A stretch of 64,000 nucleotides of DNA from Euglena gracilis. Taxonomy: Eukaryota > Euglenida > Euglenophyceae > Euglenales. The position numbers and the translations under genes were made by a program. Shown piece after piece: positions 1-21,110 of this stretch. The DNA lies in assembly GCA_039621445.1 (NCBI GenBank), contig CP154954.1, forward strand, positions 67,614,714-67,678,713, written 5' to 3'. The notes beneath the pieces were generated by a model. It did not search any database. It was not told where the DNA came from and saw only the letters and a program-made list of their open reading frames with translations. How positions within the stretch are numbered: the first letter of the stretch is position 1; every line of letters begins with the position of its first letter.

Positions 1-1450
1 CAAAAACTCCACAGATGGGAAAGAGTGGTCTCAATTCCCCAATGTCCCCAAATAAGTCCCTTTCATTAAATTCTGGCTTATGTGGCCGCCACCCGGTTTA
101 ACCTAAAGCCTGGGAGTCCCCTTCTGATTTCATTAAAACCCCCTATACGCCCATAAGTGCTGACACAATTGCTTCCATTACAAGATAATTTTTGACCAAA
201 CAAAGAGTACCCCCCCCAGGTGTGAGGACCCCACTCCACCAGAGAGGCAGGGGTTGGATTGCTCAAAAAATTGGGCTTTTCAGCCCAAGAAGTTTGTGAA
301 ATTGGTCAATGGAAAGGGGTTGAGGCTTTTACAGCCCATTATCAAAGACTTGGTGCCCAAGGTGCCTTGGAAAATCCCCTGGCCCCACTAATTTCAGCGC
401 ACAATCTGGCCTCACAATGGCAAATTGCAGATCCCGAGGTGTCTCGTACTCCCTCGAGGCAAACCGACAAGGGAGGAAGGGACACCGAGGGCGAAGCACA
501 AAGACATTGTGAGCCCGACCCCCCCCTCCCATTGAGAAACTTTGTCTTCAAACGCCCTCGGTCAGCACGTGCGGGCCAGGGGAGAAGAGGGGGGAGGGGA
601 AGAAACAGCACCATGGTCGCCACGTCGGAGACAGTGCAGCCAACTCCGGCGAGGCGGCACTAATGGGAGACACCTAACCCAACGACCAATCACACAACAC
701 CGCCGGCGAGAAAGGCATGGCCTCACAATGTCTTTGTGCTTCGCCCTCGGTGTCCCTTCCTCCCTTGTCGGTTTACCCCGAGGGAGTACGAAACACCGCC
801 GGCGAGCAAGGCATGGCCTCACAACATCTTTGTGCTTCGCCCTCGGTGTCCCTTCCTCCCTTGTCGGTCTGCCTCGGGGAGTGCAAACCACAACGTCTTG
901 GTTCATGCCCGGGGGGGGGGAGGGGAAGGCGCCACAGGATAAACAGACAGAAGCCACGAGCTGGGAGGGCGGCCCACTCGCCAGCATGGGAGACCTGCGT
1001 CCTCACAATCACAGGCACAGGCGAGAAGGCGTCACTCCCGGGTCGAAAACCGCGGGCGTACAGACCCCAGGCGCGCACCCAAACAGTGACGCCGCCTCGC
1101 CCACTCCATGCCTCCTCCTTCCTCTTCCCCCTCCATGCCTCGAACACCCCCGTCACATGCCGCACACTTCCTCTTTGGTCCTTCCCCCCTTCGGTTACCA
1201 CTCCCGAGTACAAAACCCCCGCATCCCATGGAAATCTTCTCACCTCGTTTCCCCCCCTCTTCCCCCTCCGCCGCTGCCAGCCCACGTGTTCCCGTTCCGC
1301 ACCACTGACTGTCCTCTTTCGGCGCCATGTCTGTTTCTTTTTAAGCTCGAAAGAGGATCCAATCTACTCGCAACGCCTGGAGTGCGCATCTTCGGACCGC
1401 GTCCCTTCAGGGACCTGGGGCGAGGGTTGATGGGCTGGGGCTAAAAATGG
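1..1450. other. GC-rich non-genic stretch with local repeats
   Basis: I recognise no gene here. The stretch is C/G-rich with many CCTCC and poly-G tracts. Open frames on both strands have proline/arginine-rich translations without conserved motifs and are probably compositional. It holds one repeat unit in two direct copies plus one inverted copy, listed separately. Confidence 0.6.
428..892. repeat. about 80-bp repeat: one inverted and two direct copies
   Basis: The segment at about 432-516 (starting CTCGTACTCCCTCGAGGCAA) reappears as its reverse complement at about 716-795 and again at about 812-890. The two right-hand copies are in direct orientation, each preceded by GGCATGGCCTCACAA. Their core contains TTCGCCCTCGGTGTCCC. 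Family unknown. Confidence 0.8.
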
Positions 1451-2130
1451 GATGGCTAGCCCACCCCAGGGTGGGCCTAAAAAAGACCTGCAAATCACAG
1501 TTTTGATATCCATCGGCAAACCCCCAAAACGCCTAAAACACCCCAAAAACATCATTTTTGGCTATTTTTGAACACCTTTTTCAAAATCTCGGCGCTTTAC
1601 GCCAAATTTTTTGGGCTGGCAAAATCCGGGCTGGCTGCAGCAGCCCCCCCAGAGGGTCAGCAAAAAGTTAAAGAGATGTGTGCGGGCCAACTGTCATGGG
1701 GGGGGGGGCTCTGGTGGGGTTTCGGAATGGGAACAAACCATTTGGTACGGGTTCAGCTGTCAGCAATGTGACGTACTGTACAAGGAAAAGTAGTGGGCAG
1801 TGTGACTCCTGAGAGCAGGCCATGTCCCAAGCAGCGAGCAGGACAGCGTGAGCCTCAGGGGAAGGGGTGCTGAAGAACAGGTCAGAACGACGAGACTGCC
1901 GACACTGCCTACACGCCAGCACAGGAGCCGCTGTTCAGGTAGAGGTGCACATGGCACACATTCACAAATTTGCCGACACCACAGAGAGACCTTAATTTAT
2001 ATGTAAACCCCCCAAATAACTTTGCAGTGCCCGAAAGCTTTGTAAGCCCAAATAACTTTGCAGGGGGGGAAGGCCGAAAGAGGTCCGAGTGACTTTGCTC
2101 CCCCTTCACAAGGAAAATACATGCAAAATG
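1451..2130. other. intergenic stretch, nothing recognised
   Basis: Mixed composition with short poly-G/poly-C runs. No open frame has recognisable protein similarity and I see no clear repeat structure. Confidence 0.5.
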
Positions 2131-2345
2131 ATTGGGAGGCTTGAGAGTCTCCTCGAATGTCGTTCGAGTTGGTTCGAGGAGGCTCGAAAGCCTCCTCTTA
2201 CCACCTCGAGCCGACTTAAGACCATGAAACTGAAAGGCAGAAACATAAATTCTTAACAAGTTCAACTCCCTTTTGTTGTCAATGCCATTTTGTGCGCAAC
2301 TGTTCGGAGAGCCCCAAAATAACAAAATCCCTCATGCTCCCTTGA
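2130..2345. repeat. CTCGAGGAGGC-rich repeat, copy 1
   Basis: Palindrome-rich units with the core TTCGAGGAGGCTCGA are followed by a block at 2,235-2,340 (CAACTCCCTTTTGTTG, then TGTTCGGAGAGCCCC) that recurs at 13,470-13,560. The pairing of the two sub-sequences at both loci defines one dispersed family. Confidence 0.7.
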
Positions 2346-3414
2346 GTTGCATATGCCCTGTGTGGGCAAATCTCCTTTGTTGTGCAAATTCTTTTGATTG
2401 GCAAACTTTTGCAGAGGGCCTCAAAAATTCCCCCATGTATGTTCGCGAAGTCCTGATCTGCATGTGTCAATCTATGTCCAGTCGGGCGCCTTGCGGCTGT
2501 GCTTGGTGTGTGCTCATGGTGCTTACTGCGCACCAGTTGAAGCCCGACAGCCCTCTGCGACCTGTTAGGTGGTGTGGTGCACTATGCATGCCAGACCCTT
2601 GGTTCTTTCTGGATTTGCAGCAGCTTCGCAGCTCGCAAGATTTACACTATTTTCATCCAACAGAGTGTCCTGCGTTTATGGCTACTGTGAAAAGAAAACA
2701 TTCTGACTCAAAATTTCTAAGATTCTGAGGCAAAACCTTCATTGATGAAAGTCTTCACTTTGAGGGAATGCTAGAAATTTTGTCCAGTTGAATCCCTTAT
2801 TTTTTTGGTCACACCATGTGGATGTTTGCTTCAGCTGCAGCTGCACGCGCCACGAAGAGACAGAATGCGGACAAAATCATTCTGCAGGCTGCTTTGGAAA
2901 AGGGTTTAAAATGCCACCTGCATGACAGCTACCCTTCAGTGGATGTGCGGGGGGCAAAGATGGGTTCATCCCCCTCTGTACGTGATGGCGGAGAAGGGAA
3001 CCGTCCTCCCACCCACCATGGCACTTGGCATGAGGAAATGATTGGAAACCGGGCATGCCTGGTCTCGCAGTTCAAAACTTAAAAATGCAACAATGCCCGG
3101 TGCATCCATTCCTGGAATTGGGCGCACAAAAGGAGCAAGTGGATTCAGAAGGATGAGGAAAGGGTGAAAAGCCCTCAAAATTTGGCTCCATTGTTGGAAA
3201 CTTAAAGCGGAGGATTTTTGTTCTTATTCCGGTCCTCAGTGCTTTGAGTGCTTTGTGACTTATTTTGTTTGGATTTTCCACTCAGAGGGGTGGTCTAATT
3301 TTGGGGTGGGTAATATTTTGGGATTCTCAGGCATTCTGAGTGCGCCCATCAAGACGGGGAATTTCCATTCAGCTGTGCATTTTTTCTGCAACACCTTTCT
3401 CAAAAATATATGTA
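2346..3414. other. intergenic stretch, nothing recognised
   Basis: Moderate GC with no conserved protein signature on either strand and no strong repeat. An 88-residue frame at 2,816-3,082 (+) has no motif I can name. Confidence 0.45.
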
Positions 3415-3531
3415 CATCCCCCCTGTGTGTGTGTGTGTATATATATATATATGTGTATATATATATATACACATATATACGTATACATATATATATACAT
3501 ATATATATGTACATATATATACATATATATG

Positions 3532-3563
<32 letters not shown>

Positions 3564-3614
3564 CACACACATATATATATATGTATATATATACATATAC
3601 ATCCCCCCTGTGTC
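3412..3614. repeat. TA/CA/TG microsatellite bounded by a direct repeat
   Basis: About 170 bp of alternating TATATACA/TGTATATA is bounded on both sides by ACATCCCCCCTGTGT (3,414 and 3,599). The boundary duplication suggests an insertion or unequal exchange, not simple slippage. Long translations across it are artefacts. Confidence 0.8.
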
Positions 3615-3744
3615 CTTGAAACGCCAAAATACAGGCAGATTGCGGTTGGCATGTGGGGGGGGTCACGGACCACCTGTGTCAGGGACAGGGGGTGAGTGTA
3701 CCACCTTCGGTCGGAGCGCCTAAAACAGCCTGAGCGTCCTGTCC

Positions 3745-4092
3745 CTAAGGTGCCCGGTGGCCCACCAGCCAGGCTCTGAAGGAGGGGAAGGATAGGGCGG
3801 CCAGGACTGTCGGCTGCAAAGGCCACACTGCCGGGCTGAGGGCGGCCTTTTCCGTATTTGGGTCCAACTGCGAACGCTGGCAGCCAAACATGCGTCGCGC
3901 CACCGGGAGGCCCACTTTCTGCAGCGACAGGCTGGCCAGAACCAAAAGGCCCTGCCAGGTCCTCGGGCAATAGTTTTCCGCACCGTATAACATGGAGGAA
4001 ATGGCAGTGGTGCCCGATGGCAACATGTCAGCGGACATGAACAGATCTCCGACAACCCACAGGGCATCGGGCTTTGGGGGGACCAGTTCCAT
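3745..4092 (-). other. open frame of 115 codons, unrecognised
   Basis: The translation has a mixed, protein-like composition (starts MELVPPKPDALW, later [15 protein letters not shown]) in a GC-rich stretch, unlike the low-complexity frames around it. I find no known domain, and intron signals were not resolved. It could be an exon, a degraded gene or chance. Confidence 0.2.
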
Positions 4093-4619
4093 GTTGACAG
4101 CCGGACAGCGTCAGGGGGGCCCCTGGTAACGAAGCAGACACCGGCCGAGAGGCGACAGCGCAGCAACCGGACGGAGCAGTGGCGCCAGGGGCCGGGACGG
4201 CCTCCCCCCCCCCCCGCGCCGCCTTGGAACTTAGGCGGCCGGATTCGCACTTACGGGTTTTTTCTTTGAAATGGACGCATTTGCGCAAATGTGCAAATTT
4301 TATGAAATTGCTGGGACCTTGTACCCGGACACACGGAAGACCGCTTATGAGTTGTTACACCCCTCTGTTGTAGGGGATGTAGGGGATTGACTCCAGGAGT
4401 TTTGGTGCAAATGCTGCTTACCAAGTGACGTGAATAGGGCCGAGGGTGAGACTGGTGCTCTTGTACATCAAACAGGTTGGTAGCACACACCCACTGTTAC
4501 GACTATTGGCAGTGGTGCTGGCGTGCTGGCTGCACTGACTTGGATACTGCAGCCGCCGGTAAGAACACACGGAGCCTTATTTCATCACACACTACAGACT
4601 ACGTCAGACAGCCGTCACG

Positions 4620-6600
4620 CAACTGATTTGTGTTTATGCGCGCATTTGCGCAAATAAAAACAATTTTGTTTATTGGCACATTTGTGAAAATGAGACACAG
4701 AACATTGAAGTTAAAAATACATGTTTGTGGGCGCAAATGCGCCCACAAACAAATTTGTTGGTGCACACATTTGCGCGCACCAACATCTTGGGGAGTGTGT
4801 GGGTGGTTTATGCAATGGGAGGCAACGAACAACGTGTTAACGTTAAGCCACACTGATGAGGACCATGACCCTGCGAGGTTTTTGAACGTGATAGGTGTGT
4901 TGGTGTGCGCATTTGCGCAAATAAACATAATTACGTGTCTGCGCGCATTTCCGCACACCAACATTTAATCAATAGCTTCAAAATGAAGTGTTCAAGCGAG
5001 CCTTAGCGCACATCAACAAAGTTTGTTTGTGTGCACAAATGCGCGCACCAACACACAACCGATGTGCGTGCTATACCATCTCCTCCGTGACGACTGGCAA
5101 ACGCAATTCCACATGCTAACCATTGATTTGCACAAACGAACATGTGTGTTGAAATTTGTGGTGAGAGGTAGTGTGTAATGTTCATTTGAACACGGCATCT
5201 GACTGGCGAAAATTTGCCTGCCTTACATGTGTACAGGTGTACTGCTATTCTCCGGTCCAGCGGCCAATTGTTCTGCCCTGATCTTTTTGGCAGTTAAACG
5301 TAATGAACTGATGACGGGCAACCACCTGTCACTGTTGGACACCTTTTCTGCAACAGTGCTGCGTTACAAGAAGTCAAAATTTGGTACCTGAAATACGCGG
5401 GATGTGTCGGGCCGGAGTCCGTTTTCTGGTTATTCTCCACCATTTTCCCCTTGAAAAACGTAATAATTTGTGGGGAGTAAGTCCCACCGCTTTCATGCAA
5501 CTAATCGAATGGTAAACGTTCAACACTTCCTGGCACCCAAAGTAACGGGTGTTTGAGGGCTATCTTTCTCCGACTGTTGGTTGCCATGCACTGGCACCAC
5601 GTCGTCCCCCCAGTCTCACGCCCCGGTTGCAGGTTATAACGTGGCCTCCCTGGGTGCTTTTGCACCGGGGAGGTCGATGCCGGTCTGGTGGGTGCTGAAG
5701 CATCAGCAGCTGATTTGGCTGCAGCAGCGGAGCCCAAGCCGCGGGCCAGCGGCAGGGTCTTTGGGACCCTAAAATTGGTGCCGGTGGACGTGCGCCGTTA
5801 TCAGGTGGCTAAGTAACCACCTTCGGGAGATCCTTTATCTCTTCCTTTCCTGGGACCTCCCACTAGAATAGAATTGGCCACCTAACTCGAGGTGTTGGAG
5901 AAGGTAGTGTGGTCATTTGGGTTGAACGCCTTCAGAAGGCATTAAAGGCGGTTGTTGCGGGGCCCAATGCTGTCGCTTTTGACTTCTCCATTGGTGGTTC
6001 ATTTGCGCATTTGCGCGCGTCACGTTGTTTGTGTGTGCAAACGCGCAAATGAACCACTTGTGAATTTCTGGAATTTACCAAGCAATTTACCAATGCGCAA
6101 ATGAACCACTTGGTAAATTCCAGAAATTCACAAGTGGTTCATTTACGCATTTGCGCCCACAAACAACGTGATGCGCGCAAATGCGCAAATGAACCACATC
6201 TGCCGCTGGTGTTTAACGGTTGTGTTTGCGTCACACCCTTCTTCTTTGTGTTTATGCGCGCATTTGCGCCCACAAACACAAATTGTGTTGGTGGGCGCAA
6301 ATGCGCAAATAAACATATTTTTGTTTGTGTGCGCATTTGTGCCCATATGCTTGCGCCGTCGACAAACGCTGTGACAAAACCACCAAAATATGTTTTCTGG
6401 ACGGCCCGCTGGTCCTCGCCATCACGGCCCCTTTGTCACGCCGTTTATCGATCAGTTCACGGGTGTTAAAGACCAACCCTTGAAGGACAAACTTGTGTTT
6501 ATTTGCGCAAATGCGCGCACCAACATAATTATGTTTGTGCGCGCATTGCGCGCAACATAATTATGTTTGCGCAATTAAACACAAGTTTGTCCTTCAAGGG
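4620..6600. repeat. array of GCGCAAATGCGC palindromes inside element G copy 1
   Basis: At least a dozen 30-60-bp inverted repeats occur, most with a GTGTTTATTTGCGCAAATGC arm. The block at 6,476-6,602 is a nested palindrome: both outer arms read CCCTTGAAGGACAAACTTG or its complement, with smaller hairpins inside. Such DNA would form cruciforms, or its RNA hairpins. Confidence 0.8.
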
Positions 6601-6959
6601 TTGGGCTTCTTCTGCTGGTTTCTTTGTCACAAAACTGGTTGTGCGGATCCCGGGTGTAAGTGGGGTGGGAGAGACATACGTCCCCTTCATTCCCTGTGGG
6701 CCCTATTTCTTCCCCTCTGCGTTCCCTGGCTAAACAGCCCGCACTCACCTTCCTTCCCGCGCTTTAACAAACAACCCAAAAACACCACACAGACACGCCG
6801 CAAGCAAAGCAGTCCAGCAAAAACCCAGGACGCACACCGCCAGCAGCTCGGAGACAGCGGGGGAAACAGCTGAAAAGAGCAACAAGGGCAGCAAAGGTCC
6901 CGTTCCTGTGTCGCTTTTTTGCGTGTTTTTCGCTTCAAGGTCCCGGGGGGTACAGTGCA

Positions 6960-7828
6960 AAGTCCATTTTATTATATATAATATAATTTTTTTGGTTTTT
7001 TATATTATATTTATTAATTATTATATATTTGAAAAAAGAAAAAAGAGCAAAGTCCATTTATGACTGTTATTCTTTGCCACGTTCAACTTTCGGCTGTTTG
7101 TGCACTTGCGTCAACTTCAGTCACTTCATGTTATTTTGTGGCATTTTTGGGAGTTATTATTCTGCGCCATTTTTTGGGTGGCATTTTCAGCCACTTTGTG
7201 GTGATCACCCCAACAAATTACCAACCCAAAAAATCTTCTCTGTTGTATGCCAATCAAAACATGTAAACCTAAATCACACAACACTTCCCCCCCACCTCCT
7301 GAGCTGTTCCCATCCCCAGGACCCTTGAAGGCCAACAGCACAGTGGGGGGAGAACAGCTCGGTGGGCCCCCCCCAAAACTACACCCATTTTCCAACCTCG
7401 GACAACCCAAAAGGGGCCATTTTGGCAACTTTTTGGAAGTTTTCAAGAAATGTAAAATATGCACAAAAAATCTTGCACAAAAATGACACTGGAATGCACC
7501 TTGCACAGAGAGGATGCTGTTATTTTTGTTCTGAATCTGCCCTCCCAGACGAGGCCGAAGGCTGAGTGAGTCAAAAAAGTTTGTGCATAAAAAAAATTTG
7601 CATGCAAAATACCTTCCGTCTCCCTTGTCCAACGACCGGCTTGTCGAACAACCAGCCCCCCGGTCAGATGCGATCTTTTTGCAAATGATGTTGGTTCCAC
7701 ACCAATAAGGTGCAAAAAAAGTGGTCAAAATCGACATTTTTCAACGTTTTCAAAAATGTTTTTGGGCAAACGTGCTTAAAATTGACCATTTTTTTTGCGA
7801 ACATCAATATAAATTTATGCTGACGTGT
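6960..7828. other. AT-rich insertion within element G, no gene recognised
   Basis: The segment starts with about 60 bp of near-pure A/T and is absent from the homologous position of copy 2. A 203-codon minus-strand frame (7,126-7,737) is cysteine- and phenylalanine-rich without a motif I recognise. Confidence 0.4.
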
Positions 7829-8240
7829 TACCTCTCCCCCCCTCTTGTCTAAGCACCGGAAAAGATGGGTAAGAACCGGGGGGGGGGGGTGCTTATTTTG
7901 CCAAAACATGGGTAAGAACCAGGGGGGTGGTGCTTAGACAAGGGGGAAAATTTGACTGCAAAAAAAAAATACGGCGCTTCGCGCCGAAAAGGAAAAATTC
8001 CCCTTATTTTGGAGGTCCACTGTTGAACTTACACACATTTGGATGCAGAAATCAACAATATCTCCTGATCTCACCAAATCAGGTCTCAGAAGTTGCAGAA
8101 ATTTCGAAATTTTTGAGAAAGTTCCCTTAAAAATGCACACAAAATAAACCTCCCCGTGACGATGACCTTTAAAAAGATGGGCAAGAACCGGGGGGTGGTG
8201 CTTAGACAAGGGTGGTGCTTAGACAAGGGGGGGGGAGGTA
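7829..8240. mobile_element. TIR element E, copy 1 (about 410 bp)
   Basis: The ends are inverted repeats of the form TACCTCTCCCC...CTTGTCTAAGCACC, matched at the right by GGTGCTTAGACAAGG and GGAGGTA. The interior repeats ATGGGTAAGAACCGGGGGG and holds the hairpin GGCGCTTCGCGCC. It is homologous along its length to 53,688-54,077. It lies inside the insertion in element G. Confidence 0.75.
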
Positions 8241-8792
8241 TATTGCTAATGGATGATACTCAAACCTGACTCCTGTTGTGGTCCCAAACACCCTCCACTG
8301 TCACCTCCCCCCACACCTCACTGTCACCCACACATCCTCCCCAGTACCCCACACTTAAATGTGCCCACACTTAAATGCCACGTGTGGTCTGTGATCAGGC
8401 TGAATTTGAACGGGGGAGGGGTCTCGGAGCGCCTGGAAGTGCCTGCCTGGGGGCCAAAAAAAATTGGCCTGCGCGCAGGGCAGGACACCCAAAAAACACC
8501 ATTTTTTGCCAAAGTCCCAGGGGTCACACCGCCAAAAACACAATTTTGCTCATTTTTTGCACTCTCTTGTCACCGTGTTTTCAAACCCCCCGGGGCACAC
8601 TGCCGAAATCAAAAAAAAATCGAAAATTTGCACAAATGCGCAAATCAACATAAAAAAGAGCTGAAGTGCGAATCCGGCCGCCAAAGTGGAAGGACCACAG
8701 CGTGGTGTTCTTCATTCGGGAGAAGGTTTCACAGGCTTGAATGTGAGGCCCTGAGGGATGTCCCGTCGAATGTTGCATTCCTACGTGCATGG

Positions 8793-9041
8793 AGTAAACC
8801 CCCCCAAATAACACACCCCCCCAAATAACACCCCCCCAAATAACACCCCTCCCCAAATAACACCCCCCCCTCGGGGGCCGATTTCGAGCGCCCAAATAAC
8901 ACACCCCCCTGTTTTCCTTTGGTTTTCCATGTAAAAATAACAGCCCCCCCCCCCAAATAACACCCCCCCCTGGGGCCCCAGTTCGGGTGCCCAAATAACC
9001 CCCCGGGGGGGGGGGGGTGTTATTGGGGGGGGGGGGGTTAA
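8793..9041. mobile_element. CCCAAATAACAC palindromic element I, copy 1
   Basis: Starts GTAAACCCCCCCAAATAACA and ends with the complement. Multiple CCCCAAATAACAC units surround a unique middle (TTTTCCTTTGGTTTTCCATG). Nearly the same 240 bp, including the middle, occurs at 58,030-58,264. Confidence 0.8.
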
Positions 9042-9109
9042 GCCAATCAATAATTTCTAAATTAATTCAGCTCTTTTGTGTATTTGGCCCCTTGCATCCC
9101 CCAAAAATT

Positions 9110-9350
9110 GTCGGCGGCGATGCCAGGCGTGGCGCGGCCAGTGCGCGAAGCTGTGCTCCGGCACACAGCCTGACAGGGTGTGCACTTCCGTGGCAAAAAT
9201 GACGGTCTCGGTCAGTTCCCGTTGCCCCTGCACGGGGCGTCTGCCATCCCAGGCAAAGCCCTCACAAAGGGAAGGACGGAGACGCTGCCCGCCGCCGAAA
9301 CGTTTTACGCCGTCCCTCCCGCGCAGGGAAGCCCGCAGACCCCGGAATGG
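9110..9350 (-). other. GC-rich island, possible unassigned exon(s)
   Basis: On the minus strand this island encodes a 120-codon open frame with protein-like stretches (RELTETVIFATEVHTLSG, then EHSFAHWPRHAWHRRRQF). CAG and CTG triplets sit where nonconventional splice signals would be expected, but no domain is recognised. It lies 3' of the CDP-DAG synthase gene, so it would belong to a neighbour. Confidence 0.25.
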
Positions 9351-10838
9351 AAATAAAAGCGAAAAAAAATAGGCGATATATATGTATGTGAATGTATGCA
9401 AAATATAATGCAAATACATGAAAAAAATGTGCTAAACAGACATGCAAGATCGATTCCACGCAATTTTGGACTTGAGTTCCATTTTAACTTTCAAAAAACT
9501 GACGAAATGAGAAAAAAAATTCTAAAAAGAGTGCACAAAAAAAACGCAAAGACGTACCATACATTTATGCAAAATCAAACACACTCCTCTGGTCAGGGTC
9601 CAAAATAAGTTATATCCAGGCCAACTGTGGTGCTGCCTCTGCTTCCCTGGTCGCATACTGGTATGTACACTATGGGCCAGGCAAGAGGCTATCTCGTCAA
9701 TTTCCTGCAAAGCTTTCAACTCATCTGTTGGACTATATGCATATCTATATCATTTCAAACGGCCAGCCCCCCTTGGGCAGTGACTGGGGGGCATTTATGG
9801 GATAGGGTGAGGGTTTCAATTTTGCCATTTTTAATTGGACCTCATTAATTGGGCAATTTTAATAATGGACTCAATATGGGCTTAATTATTGGCAATTTAG
9901 GCCGAAAGAAATGCTTATATTTATGCCTAACAGATACCCCCCCCCCCTAGAGGATCAAGTGGGATGAGGCTGCCTTTCAAACTTCCCAGCCACATGACAC
10001 ACACTTCCTTTCTCATCATTATGGTCCACGACAATCTGATATTGCACAAAATCCAAGGATTCAAATATAAATTTTCAGACATGGGTGTAAGTGTGAGTAT
10101 GTGTGTTGTCCAGGTGCAAGTTGTCTGGAAAACTTCAAGAAATCCGAAATGCGCCTTGAAATACCGGCTGAGGTCTCTTGCGTGGGCAGGCCCACCCAAA
10201 ACAGCTCGAGTCGTGGCTTCGTCTGGTCACAGGTGCCAGGGGGCGAGACCAGCGCCGCACAGGACACCAATGGAAACTCCATCCCAGGGTTTCTGAGCCT
10301 TGACCCCCATCGAACATTGAGAGCAAAACGCGGCCAATCGGTCACCGGCACGGCTGATGTCCCCAGGGTGAAGCGACCCACTGGGGCAGGATGTGAGGGC
10401 CGGAGTGTCCTGGGGGCTGACTCCAGTAAAGACCAAAAACTATGCCAACTGTACTAACGGTTTCATGCGTTCTGCATGAATGTCAATTAGTGCACGACGT
10501 CCCAACGTCACAGCATCTCCTCTTTTCTCGTTGCGCCACGGCAACAAAGATATCCCCCGGGGGGGGGGGGGGATGTCACATAAATAAGCCCCGTCTCTGT
10601 ACCCGCTGACTAGCACCGAAAACAGCTCAGCCGGAGCCCACCAAGTCACCCGGCTGCTCTTCAGAGATTCCCTTGGCAATCCCAATGCATTCTCCGCCCA
10701 CCCATCGGGGCTGGTTTGGCCACGCGGCAGAAACAAAGAACCGGAAAACAGGAGTCATACTGGGACCACACAATTGTTTTACTCACTCTGGGGACTTCCA
10801 CTCTTCCAAAAACCAGTCACACAATTTTTTTTGGAAAA
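9351..10838. other. non-genic stretch, nothing recognised
   Basis: AT-rich to about 9,900, then moderate GC. It contains a poly-C/poly-G pair and a fragment of the CAGTCAGTCAC family near 10,800-10,860, but no recognised coding similarity. Confidence 0.5.
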
Positions 10839-10879
10839 TCAGTCAGTCACCTCCCCAGGGGGGTCGGCAACTCTGCATT

Positions 10880-20295
<9,416 letters not shown>

Positions 20296-21000
20296 CCAGG
20301 GGGCGCCTCACCTCCGAGGCACAATCAGCGAACAGTTGGCCAGAACTGGGCACCCGGGGGGGGGGGGGGACCTGGACCGGTTTGCAAACACACAGGAGGG
20401 AGTGGGTAGGTGAGACGTCCTCCACTCTGCCTCCTCCACCTTGGTCTGGTGGAACCTGATGGTACCCGATGGTGCAAATTGACACCGACCTCTGCCTGCC
20501 TGAAAACTGCAATGCAGCGTGGGGAAGTGGGTGGGGCAGCCCCACCTTTCCCTTTCCCACCTTCTGCAGTGGAACTGTCCTCCTCTGCTGTGTCTTCGTG
20601 GGCCACAAGGAACCCTCTGAGAGGGCCCTCAGGCTCTGCACCCCCTGCATCGTAGCGAGGATGGTGCGCGGCTTTGGCTGCAGGGGATCTACGTCATACA
20701 TTCACTTGGTAGCACACAAACTCCCACTCAAGCACACACGCACACACACACACATATCAGCACACATAACATGCACACATGCATATGCGCGCGCACACAA
20801 CAAATCGAACAGACAGACAAATGCACATCACACACTCACAAATCACCAACACACATGCACCCATCACACACATCATACAACCAAGCCACCAAAAACAGCC
20901 AAAAAATCCTTGGAATTCTTTGTCTGCCAGCCTCCAACAGACCATTGACCGGCCAAAAACCGGCCATTTGCTCTATCAGAAGGGGCAAGCCTCACTGTCG
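20296..21000. other. region 5' of CDP-DAG synthase, unassigned
   Basis: Moderate GC with a poly-G run and, at 20,720-20,880, a CA-rich imperfect microsatellite. If the gene has an organelle-targeting presequence, 5' exons may lie here or further upstream. None could be shown. Confidence 0.4.
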
Positions 21001-21009
21001 AGCAGCGCC

Positions 21010-21110
21010 AAGTGAATGCAGGGGCGAGGTCACGGAGGAGCCGCAGTCCCCGGGCGGCGATGGCATACAGCCGGTCCCGGAGGGTGGGGCGGGGGGAGGG
21101 CGGGGGTTGG
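21010..21110 (-). other. GC-rich island, possible unassigned exon
   Basis: On the minus strand it encodes RDRLYAIAARGLRLLRDLAP with strong codon-like GC bias, and CTGTATGC lies where a nonconventional acceptor would be. No domain is recognised. Confidence 0.25.

Larger units (their letters stand above)
4230..8688. mobile_element. large TIR element G, copy 1 (about 4.5 kb)
   Basis: Both ends carry an inverted repeat: CTTAGGCGGCCGGATTCGCA at 4,230 and its near-complement ending at 8,688. The interior is homologous to the copy at 57.4-60.7 kb in the same order and is built from short palindromes around TTTGCGCAAATGCGCGC. Relative to copy 2 it has about 1.5 kb extra between about 6,970 and 8,485, including another TIR element (7,829-8,240). 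No transposase-like frame is visible. No clear target duplication flanks this copy. Confidence 0.75.

Noticed and set aside
3255-3970. Tyr/Ile-rich long frames
   Set aside because: Translations of the TATATACA microsatellite.
7126-7737. 203-codon frame as a transposase of element G
   Set aside because: No conserved motif, absent from copy 2 of the element, and overlaps the AT-rich insertion.
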